A stretch of DNA of 64,000 bases from Nocardia vinacea NBRC 16497 (GTDB lineage Bacteria; Actinomycetota; Actinomycetes; Mycobacteriales; Mycobacteriaceae): the NCBI RefSeq assembly GCF_000308835.1, contig NZ_BAGN01000162.1, positions 53,283-117,282 of the forward strand. The letters run 5' to 3'. Within the stretch, counting starts at the first letter, position 1. Each line of letters opens with the position of its first letter. Under the pieces are notes generated by a model. That model did not search any database. It was not told the origin of the DNA and worked only from the letters and a program-made list of their open reading frames with translations. The position numbers were made by a program, and so were the translations under genes. This document shows positions 58,108-64,000 of this stretch, piece by piece.

Positions 58108-58506
58108 TCACAGCGTCGACTGATAGTCGTCGTCCAGCAATCCCGCCACGCGCACCCGATCCGACTTCAGCAGCGGGGATCGTTCGGACGCGGTGTCGGC
58201 ATCCCACGCCCTCATGAGCCGAGGACCAGTGCGGTGAGTGAGTGAGTGCGGCGCGACGGTGACGGGCGTCTGCACGCCTGCCGCGTGCAGCAATCCAGGA
58301 ACCTCCGGCTTCACGGTGTTCTCGTTCCAGAATTGAGCATCCACGCCGACCGCGCCGGACCCTAGGACCGCCGCGGCAGGGCCGGGTTCGACACGAACGG
58401 TGGCATCGGCCCGGCCGGATCCATCCGCGTGCCCCGGAACCGATCGGGCGAGCGCGAGAAGGAGCGCGACAACCACGACTGCGGACAGCTTGCCATTCCC
58501 GTGCAT
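58108..58506 (-). CDS. Short secreted protein resembling the N-terminus of a glycosidase
   Basis: A 132-residue frame starting at ATG 58506 with a signal (KLSAVVVVALLLALARSVPGHA) cleaved near residue 27. The segment VGVDAQFWNENTVKPEVPGLLHAAGVQ strongly recalls the first strand and helix of alpha-L-arabinofuranosidase-type barrels. The expected GG(S/T) motif then gives way to unrelated sequence that soon stops, so it is probably a truncated or decayed enzyme. It directly follows the tandem operator 58563-58593 and precedes the hydrolase gene by 44 bases. A tandem 14-base repeat (TTTCTCTACTGG core) lies just after its stop. Confidence 0.5.
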   Translation of the reverse strand: MHGNGKLSAVVVVALLLALARSVPGHADGSGRADATVRVEPGPAAAVLGSGAVGVDAQFWNENTVKPEVPGLLHAAGVQTPVTVAPHSLTHRTGPRLMRAWDADTASERSPLLKSDRVRVAGLLDDDYQSTL

Positions 58507-58562
58507 CAATCACACCCCGACTACCGGCCCGGCTGATGCAAACCTCGACACCAACCAATGTA

Positions 58563-58593
58563 TCTACATCGTAGACTTAATCTACACCGTAGA
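58563..58593 (-). promoter_or_regulatory. Tandem TetR-type operator pair A
   Basis: TCTAC-ATC-GTAGA (58563-58575) and TCTAC-ACC-GTAGA (58581-58593), centres 18 bases apart. The same arrangement occurs at 60034-60064 upstream of the operon that encodes the TetR protein, so the two promoters probably form one regulon. Confidence 0.7.
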
Positions 58594-58788
58594 CAAATGG
58601 ATGATCAATATCGCCGGCAATGCGAAATCCTTGCTACCTTCCCCGCGGTAACCGCCCGAGTGAGTACGGAGACTCGGAACGCGACCATATGCTATCGATT
58701 CATTCCGACCGCACATACCGGCACTGTTGTAATCTGTTGTGCCACATGATATTTGATGAAAGTTCACATCCGCTAGCGGACCCGGAAC

Positions 58789-59430
58789 CTAGCCGACACT
58801 GCGACCGAATCCGTCGAACATGGCAGTGAGCCCGATGTCGAAGTAATCGCCGGACGCAGCGTCGGCGGCGGCGGCGAGTCCGTTGTAATCGGGCGAATCG
58901 GGCGCCGGTTTTCGGCTACGCTCTTCGGCGGCCGCGCCGGTCGTCCGGCTCAGGATATGGCCTATCGCGAATTCGCGCAGGCAGCGGGACAACTGCAGCG
59001 CAGTCGCGGGCGCGAAGCCGGAGGCGGTCAACTGCGTGATCATCCGATTGCCGATGTCGATGGCCGTGATGCTGCGTACGGGGCGGGTAGCGAAGATGGA
59101 TACCGCGTGCGGGTGCCGGGTCAAGATGGAGCGCAATCGGTGTGCGTAGGTCCGCATCATCTCGCGCCAATCCGCTTGCCACGGTAGGTTTTCCAGCTCC
59201 AACTCATCGAACATCACTTCGGCTATGCCGTCGAAAAGGTCCTGTTGGTCGGTGAAGTGCCGGTATGCCGCCATGGGGTCCGCACCCAGCGCGGCGCCCA
59301 GTTTGCGCATCGAGAACCCGTTCAGTCCGGTCTCATCGATCACCGCCAGTGCGATCGCCGCGATGTATTCACGGTTCAGCACCACCCGGGTCGGCGCGGC
59401 CGGCCGCTCGCGCGAACTGCCCGCACTCAC
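58789..59430 (-). CDS. TetR-family regulator (TetR_C_1 type)
   Basis: A 213-residue repressor. GTG 59430 overlaps the stop of the upstream hydrolase gene (GTGA). The HTH AIALAVIDETGLNGFSMRKLGAALGADPMAAYRHFTDQQDL is followed by the TetR_C_1 domain with WREMMRTYAHRLRSILTRHP. The family includes the tetracycline repressor, so a planar aromatic ligand is possible. Its own operon and the run at 58506 carry the same tandem (T/G)CTACnnnGTAG(A/C) sites, which I infer are its operators. Confidence 0.83.
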   Translation of the reverse strand: MSAGSSRERPAAPTRVVLNREYIAAIALAVIDETGLNGFSMRKLGAALGADPMAAYRHFTDQQDLFDGIAEVMFDELELENLPWQADWREMMRTYAHRLRSILTRHPHAVSIFATRPVRSITAIDIGNRMITQLTASGFAPATALQLSRCLREFAIGHILSRTTGAAAEERSRKPAPDSPDYNGLAAAADAASGDYFDIGLTAMFDGFGRSVG

Positions 59431-60029
59431 GACGTCATCTCATCGAACAGTTGAAACAACCGCACAGCGAACTCCCCGGGCTGCACAACATATGCCACAT
59501 GTCCGCTCGGGAACTCCGCGCACACACTATCCCCAATTTCTGCGCGAGAGTTTCGGTGCAGACGTGGTACGGCCCGTTGACCGATCGCCAGGTGCCACGG
59601 CACCTCTGCCTTGCACAGTGCACCGACATCAGACCGGTAATCGAAGCCGAACAACGGCAGTTCCCGATTCAGCAGCAGCTCCGCGTTACCCAGTTGGCGA
59701 GTCATCGTCGACGGCCGGTTACCGCTGAACCGCCGAACGGCGGATCCCGCCGCCAGCGCAACCCGGCTCGCGCCGGCCAGCCCGATCTGGCCAGCAGTCG
59801 ATCGAAACAGCTTGGGCACGTTCGGCGCCGTCATCACACCGAACGCGATATAGGGCCGCATCGGGCTCTTCTCCACGGCGAGCCGACCGATGTTCACGAT
59901 CTCCTGCCGTCCGGGACTGTCCTCGGACGGCAGCCGCATCACCGGTGGGTCGTGCACGATTGCGGCCACCAGTCGATCACTGTGCCCGGCCATCACTTCC
60001 AGCGCGATGATGCCCGCTCCTTCCCCCAT
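59427..60029 (-). CDS. N-terminally truncated alpha/beta hydrolase-like protein
   Basis: A 200-residue frame. The sequence MGEGAGIIALEVMAGHSDRLVAAIVHDPP aligns with the nucleophile-elbow helix and following strand of alpha/beta hydrolases, but the first ~80 residues are missing. The elbow reads NMGEGAG, with Glu where Ser should be. The residues in front (VYDVAN) are encoded by the operator itself, so I start at ATG 60029. It is translationally coupled to the TetR gene. It is probably enzymatically dead; it may be a relic kept because it leads into the regulator. Confidence 0.55.
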   Translation of the reverse strand: MGEGAGIIALEVMAGHSDRLVAAIVHDPPVMRLPSEDSPGRQEIVNIGRLAVEKSPMRPYIAFGVMTAPNVPKLFRSTAGQIGLAGASRVALAAGSAVRRFSGNRPSTMTRQLGNAELLLNRELPLFGFDYRSDVGALCKAEVPWHLAIGQRAVPRLHRNSRAEIGDSVCAEFPSGHVAYVVQPGEFAVRLFQLFDEMTS

Positions 60030-60033
60030 GTTC

Positions 60034-60064
60034 GCTACGTCGTAGACCAAATCTACAGCGTAGC
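60034..60064 (-). promoter_or_regulatory. Tandem TetR-type operator pair B
   Basis: GCTAC-GTC-GTAGA (60034-60046) and TCTAC-AGC-GTAGC (60052-60064), centres 18 bases apart as in pair A. It lies immediately before the ATG at 60029 of the truncated hydrolase/TetR operon and 17 bases after the end of the metallophosphoesterase gene. Confidence 0.7.
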
Positions 60065-60080
60065 CAACATGGAAAACGGC

Positions 60081-61091
60081 TCACATGCCGCGGCGGCGCT
60101 GCGCTTTTTCGCGCATCTCCGCAGCCGCGGCCTCCATCTCCGGGGTCACCTGGAAGTGGCCGCCCCATTTGTTCAGCGAACCCGGCGGGTAGTCGGGGGT
60201 CGGGAGGATTTGGCGCAGCAACTGGTCGGGCAGTCCGCGACGCTGCCATTCGCGCGGGTAGCCCAGCGAAACCTCTTCGAAGCGCACGCCGTCGTAGTAG
60301 GAGGTGCGCGGGATGTGCAGGTGGCCGTAGACCGAGCAGACCACGTTGTAGCTGGTATGCCAGTCGGCGGTCAGATCGGTGCCGCACCAGAGGGCGAATT
60401 CCGGGTACCACAGCACTTCGGTGGGCTGGCGGACCAGCGGGAAGTGGTTGATCATCACGATCGGCGTCTCGGGTGGCAGCGCGTCCAGTTTCCGCTTGGT
60501 GACCTGCACTCGGGCGTGACACCAGGCATCACGGGTCAGGTACGGATCCGGGGACAGCAGGAATTCGTCGGTGGCCACCACATTGCGTTCCCTGGCCAGG
60601 GCGAGGCCCTCGGCCTTCGTCTTGGTGCCCTTCGGCAGGAACGAGTAGTCGTACAGCAGGAACATCGGAACCAGCGTCACCTGACCGCCGTACTGTTCGG
60701 ACCCCGCGCCGGTCCACACCGGGAACGGATCCTCCGGGGTGACGACATCGAGATCCCGGCAGATCGACACCAGGTAGTCGTAGCGCGCGACACCGTGCAT
60801 CTGCACCGGATCCTTCGCCGTGGTCCACAATTCGTGGTTGCCCGGCACCCAGATCACCTTGGCGAAGCGGCCGCGCAGCAGCTCCAGCGCCCAGCGGATA
60901 TCGTCGGACTTCTCCCCAACGTCCCCGGCCACGATGAGCCAGTCCTCGGGCGAATCCGCCCGAATCTGCTCGACGACCGGACGATTCCCCTGGTGCCCGA
61001 CGTGAATGTCGCTCACCGCCATCAACTTGGGTATCACCACACCTACATTGGCATATCCGCGGGAGTTGCCGCCGTTCGGCTCGATGATCAT
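60081..61091 (-). CDS. Calcineurin-like metallophosphoesterase
   Basis: A 336-residue enzyme, homologous by position to Rv2795c. All five family motifs are visible: SDIHVGH (about residue 27), GDVGEKSDD (about 57), PGNHELW (about 84), INHFPL (about 218) and VYGHLHIP (about 257), giving the two-metal site. The C-terminus is extended with Lys/Arg-rich helix (EMREKAQRRRGM). The natural phosphoester is unknown. In mycobacteria it adjoins pptT; here an accessory block separates them. Confidence 0.88.
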   Translation of the reverse strand: MIIEPNGGNSRGYANVGVVIPKLMAVSDIHVGHQGNRPVVEQIRADSPEDWLIVAGDVGEKSDDIRWALELLRGRFAKVIWVPGNHELWTTAKDPVQMHGVARYDYLVSICRDLDVVTPEDPFPVWTGAGSEQYGGQVTLVPMFLLYDYSFLPKGTKTKAEGLALARERNVVATDEFLLSPDPYLTRDAWCHARVQVTKRKLDALPPETPIVMINHFPLVRQPTEVLWYPEFALWCGTDLTADWHTSYNVVCSVYGHLHIPRTSYYDGVRFEEVSLGYPREWQRRGLPDQLLRQILPTPDYPPGSLNKWGGHFQVTPEMEAAAAEMREKAQRRRGM

Positions 61092-61116
61092 GGGCGATAC
61101 CGATTCGAGTCCGCCC

Positions 61117-62313
61117 CTAACGGCCGCGTTCGTACGGCCGGTCCGGGGCCTCGATCCGCTGGTAGTCGGTGACGACGAGGGTGGGCGTGTGATCCGGATC
61201 CCGCTGAGCGCTACCGGTTTCGACGACGCCCCTGACCTCTAGCCAGGCATCGTCCTCGATCACCTCCGGCATCCCCGACAGGTGCACCAGTACATACCGC
61301 GCATCAGCGACACAGCAGGTGATGACTACTCGCGCGAGATCCGCATCGGGCGTATCCGGATGCTGCTGCTCGAGATCCTTGGGCCGAATAATGAACCCAC
61401 TGATAGTGACCTCACGACCGTCCAGCGAGTGACTGGAGTCCTGAAGCGCCCGATCCACCAGATCCACAATCGGCAACCGCGGCGCCGGCTCGGCAGGCAG
61501 CGGCGGAAAGGCCCAGAGCTTCGGCTGCTCCGCGGCGATGTCGCGCGGGACGACCTGGACGGGAGAACTGGTTACCGCCGCGCCCGCGCCCAGCGCGGGT
61601 GGTGCGATGAGCAGGAGCGCGGCGACCGGGGCGAGCAACAACCATTGCGCGCGGCCCGAGCCGTGCTCGTGGTCGCCCTGCGCAGCGCCGTGCCCGAACA
61701 CACCGTCATGGCTCCGTGCGTTGGCGTGGCTCAGCGCATCGTCGCGGCCGGATGCTCCCTCGAGCATGTGACCGCGCCCGTACGAATTCGCCTGGCCGAG
61801 TAGGTCACTGCGGCCGTGCACGCTGGCATTACCCAACCCATCTCCGTCGCCGAGCACGTTGCCGCCGACCGTGCGCTCGACGCCGGCGACATCACTGTGA
61901 CCGTCCATGCTTGCGTGGCCAAGTGCGTTGCCCCGGCCGTGCATGCTGGCGTGGCCCGGCGCATCGCTGCTGCCGTGGCCGAATGTGCCCTCACGGCCCC
62001 GCGCATCAGTTCGGCCGCGCAGGCCTGCGTGACCCAGCACATCGTCGCCGCCGTGGATACCGCTGGGGCGGCGGGTCTCGAGGTGGCCATGGACATCACG
62101 GCCGTGCACGTTCGCGTGCTCGTCGGATGCGGTGCCGCGGCGGATATCTCGGATGATTGCCACCAGGGCGAGCAGGATGAAGCCGGTGCTGCTGATCAGC
62201 AGGAATGGGTAGAGGCTCGGTTTCACATAGCGCAGGTAGGTGCCGTCGAGGGTTGTCCAGAGCACCGCGCCGCCGATGAGTAGCAACAGGAGGTTCTGTG
62301 TTCCTCGTTTCAT
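61117..62313 (-). CDS. TIGR03943 (YcgQ-like) protein with a long His/Gly-rich linker
   Basis: A 398-residue protein; ATG 62313 forms an ATGA overlap with the permease stop. Two N-terminal spans (LLLLLIGGAVLWTTL, FLLISSTGFILLALVAII) match TIGR03943. Residues 61-220 are a low-complexity insertion with 18 His and many Gly and Asp (GHASMHGRG, GHASMDGHSD, DHEHGSG). A third span (LLLAPVAALLLIAPP) and the conserved C-terminal domain (VTISGFIIRP, VVITCCVADA) follow. The family is normally about 250 residues, so the linker is the added part. It probably binds metal, most likely zinc, for the neighbouring permease. Confidence 0.82.
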   Translation of the reverse strand: MKRGTQNLLLLLIGGAVLWTTLDGTYLRYVKPSLYPFLLISSTGFILLALVAIIRDIRRGTASDEHANVHGRDVHGHLETRRPSGIHGGDDVLGHAGLRGRTDARGREGTFGHGSSDAPGHASMHGRGNALGHASMDGHSDVAGVERTVGGNVLGDGDGLGNASVHGRSDLLGQANSYGRGHMLEGASGRDDALSHANARSHDGVFGHGAAQGDHEHGSGRAQWLLLAPVAALLLIAPPALGAGAAVTSSPVQVVPRDIAAEQPKLWAFPPLPAEPAPRLPIVDLVDRALQDSSHSLDGREVTISGFIIRPKDLEQQHPDTPDADLARVVITCCVADARYVLVHLSGMPEVIEDDAWLEVRGVVETGSAQRDPDHTPTLVVTDYQRIEAPDRPYERGR

Positions 62314-63314
62314 CGGGCACCTCCCAGGCAGATGTATCCGGCGATCGTGCCGCAGGCCACGGCGACCGCGAAGGTCATGGGGGCGAAGCGCATTGCGAAG
62401 CGGCGGCCGAAGCTGCCTGCCTGCATGGCGAAGAGCTTCACGTCGACGGCGGGGCCGACGACCAGGAATACCAGCCGCGGCAGCAGAGGCAGCGTCGACA
62501 TGCTCGCCGCGACGAATGCATCGGCCTCCGAGCACAGGGCGAGCACGATCGCCAGCACCGCCATGATGAGAATCGCGACCACCATCTGCCCGGCCAACCG
62601 CTCGTACCAGGTGGGCGGAACCAGTACATGCAGCGCGGCGGCAGCCGCGGCACCGAGTACCAGAAATGCGCTGGCCTGCAAGAGATCGTGGCGCGCGGCC
62701 TCGGTGAAAACCTCCCACCGGGTTCGCCCCGTCACACAGTGGTCGCGCCCGGTGCCACGCGGCAGCAGCCAGGCCGGGCGTCCGATTCGCGACCAGATCA
62801 GCCCCATCACCACCGCGGTGGCCAGTGAACCGGTGAACCGCGCGGCCACCATTCCCGGCTCGCCGGGAAATGCCACCACCGTGGCGATCAACACCACCGG
62901 GTTGATCGCGGGAGCCGACAGCATGAAGGCCAAGGCCACCGATCCGGGCGCACCCTGATCGGTCAGTCGTCGCGCCACCGGCACGACACCGCATTCACAG
63001 CCGGGCAGCGCCATTCCGGCCAGTCCGGCGACGCCGATCGCCGCAGGTTCGTTGCGCGGCAATACCTTTCGCAGGACTGCGGGTGAGACGAAGGCTGCGA
63101 TACCACCGCTCACGAAAACCCCGAGGGCCAGAAACGGCACCGCCTGCACGAACACACCCGCGAAAATCGTCACCGCAGTCTGCAATCGCGCGGACGCCCC
63201 CACCGCATGCACCAACGGCGCCTGCAAGACCAGTCCGAGGACGATCAGCGCGGCGAGCACATATGTCGAGGACACGCGCGTCCGTACCGAATTCACAGCG
63301 TTCTGTGCGAGCAC
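62310..63314 (-). CDS. DUF318/YcgR-type membrane permease
   Basis: A 334-residue permease with eight to ten spans. LPGCECGVVPVARRL (about residues 103-117) holds the GCxCG pair characteristic of the SO_0444/ArsP-like efflux family, and LSAPAINPVVLIATVV is the second conserved block. The pairing with a TIGR03943 protein matches Bacillus ycgR-ycgQ, a pair linked to zinc. GTG 63314 with a GGGG-type site starts the conserved part; the frame continues to 63416 through non-conserved sequence. Metal efflux or metal transfer to secreted proteins is the likely role. Confidence 0.82.
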   Translation of the reverse strand: MLAQNAVNSVRTRVSSTYVLAALIVLGLVLQAPLVHAVGASARLQTAVTIFAGVFVQAVPFLALGVFVSGGIAAFVSPAVLRKVLPRNEPAAIGVAGLAGMALPGCECGVVPVARRLTDQGAPGSVALAFMLSAPAINPVVLIATVVAFPGEPGMVAARFTGSLATAVVMGLIWSRIGRPAWLLPRGTGRDHCVTGRTRWEVFTEAARHDLLQASAFLVLGAAAAAALHVLVPPTWYERLAGQMVVAILIMAVLAIVLALCSEADAFVAASMSTLPLLPRLVFLVVGPAVDVKLFAMQAGSFGRRFAMRFAPMTFAVAVACGTIAGYICLGGAR

Positions 63315-63397
63315 GTCCCCATCCTGCCCTCTGCTGTCGCCAAATCCCGCTTGTCGCCGATCACCCCGCGTTGCGCCGCCCGTACATCGCCGCGCGA

Positions 63398-63592
63398 GCG
63401 GTCCGGCGCGCGACAACCCGTCCGACCGATATCGACCACCCGAACCAGCGGACGCAGTCGGCGCGAAACCCGCAGCGACCCTGAGCCGCCAACCGGTACG
63501 CAGCAGGCGGTCCGGTGCGACAACCTGTCAGACCGACCTCGACTACCCGAACCAGCGGATCCGCGCGGTCGGCGCGAAACCCGCAGCGACCG
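63398..63592. repeat. Two ~86-bp imperfect direct repeats
   Basis: Copy 1 (63398-63483) and copy 2 (63507-63592) share GCGGTCCGG, GACAACC, ACCCGAACCAGCGGA and GTCGGCGCGAAACCCGCAG, with small gaps. Copy 2 overlaps the 3' end of the partial gene at the right edge, so the last ~16 residues of that protein (LTVAAGFAPTARIRWFG) come from the repeat. Confidence 0.7.
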
Positions 63593-64000
63593 TTAGCCTT
63601 CCGTTCGCTTCGCGGCGACAGGATGCGATGGCGATATGACATGGTCGCGGGATATCGGGCGGGATACGGACGCCGCCGTCGATTTCGTATCGCATATTGG
63701 TGACCTTCCAGGAGCGGGCCTCAGGGTCGTCCGGGGTGGTCGGCGGTTGATCCGGCCGCACGACGGCCATGACTTCGGTAACACCGATGGGCCAGGCGAA
63801 GACCAGTAGCCCCGCCTGTTCGGCTAGTCCGGTCACGGTCGGTATGCCACTCGGCGACGGATCGTCCTGCGGTTGTTCCTGTCCGCCTTGCGGTTTCGCG
63901 ACCGGGCCGGTATCTGATCGGGTGATTTCGGAGTACCTGCCCGCGACGGCGGCGGCCACCGCGTACACCGGCTGCCCGACGGGTGGCGCGCCCCCGTCCT
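63543..64000 (-). CDS. Hypothetical protein, N-terminus cut by window edge
   Basis: The frame is open from 64000 to a stop at 63543, giving at least 152 codons with the 5' end missing. Readable parts are APPVGQPVYAVAAAVAGRYS, TVTGLAEQAGLLVFAWPIGV and WKVTNMRYEIDGGVRIPP, with a Pro/Gln-rich linker between the first two. The regular charged/hydrophobic pattern and base usage look coding. No family is recognised. Its C-terminus runs into direct-repeat copy 2, suggesting the natural end has been replaced. Confidence 0.5.
   Translation of the reverse strand, partial: DGGAPPVGQPVYAVAAAVAGRYSEITRSDTGPVAKPQGGQEQPQDDPSPSGIPTVTGLAEQAGLLVFAWPIGVTEVMAVVRPDQPPTTPDDPEARSWKVTNMRYEIDGGVRIPPDIPRPCHIAIASCRREANGRLTVAAGFAPTARIRWFG

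Overview
The window is high-GC actinobacterial chromosome, most likely from Nocardia or a close relative. Its backbone follows the Mycobacterium tuberculosis Rv2743c-Rv2795c order. On the minus strand this is clgR-pspA-pspM, pgsA-cinA, ftsK, rnj-dapA, dapB, the M16 protease with pnp-rpsO-ribF, truB-pptT and a metallophosphoesterase. The argA-type acetyltransferase and the DtxR-family regulator lie on the plus strand. The genus call is an inference from gene order and composition; there is no rRNA here to confirm it.

Layout: 1-5.6 kb is accessory. It holds a cut-off secreted protein, a DUF4239-like membrane protein, a decayed lactonase lipoprotein and a galactarate/talarate catabolic cluster (MFS transporter divergent from 5-dehydro-4-deoxyglucarate dehydratase and an enolase-superfamily dehydratase). 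5.7-7.05 kb is an ArsR/SRPBCC trio with two palindromic operators. 7.1-11.2 kb is the phage-shock-like cluster plus pgsA/cinA, ending in an unlisted 39-residue membrane mini-protein and a strong terminator. 11.2-11.5 kb is a 78-bp tandem array.

12.2-17.1 kb interrupts the argA-ftsK neighbourhood. It contains a TerC protein, a deleted methyltransferase, and the most striking locus of the window. There a 48-codon leader peptide rich in Leu, Arg, Gln, Met and Trp is followed by mutually exclusive antiterminator and terminator hairpins. These lie directly before an array of six tRNA or tRNA-like genes (Trp, pseudo-Arg, class-I Leu, Arg, Gln, Met). A convergent carbamoyltransferase follows. A ~36-bp palindromic repeat has invaded both the methyltransferase pseudogene and the pseudo-tRNA-Arg, and a third copy lies between rpsO and pnp.

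17.2-52.3 kb is mostly conserved housekeeping: division (ftsK), RNA decay (rnj, pnp), lysine biosynthesis (dapA, dapB), translation (rpsO, truB), flavin synthesis (ribF) and acyl-carrier activation (pptT). Between these genes sit regulator/effector pairs with readable operators (HicB-like, MarR, PadR, ArsR, TetR). 52.6-60.1 kb is a second accessory segment separating pptT from the metallophosphoesterase: a secreted lipase, an epimerase/ECF41 sigma operon with a matching promoter, and a TetR regulon with two matching tandem operator pairs. 60.1-64 kb holds the metallophosphoesterase and a two-gene permease/TIGR03943 metal cluster whose second protein carries a long His/Gly-rich linker.
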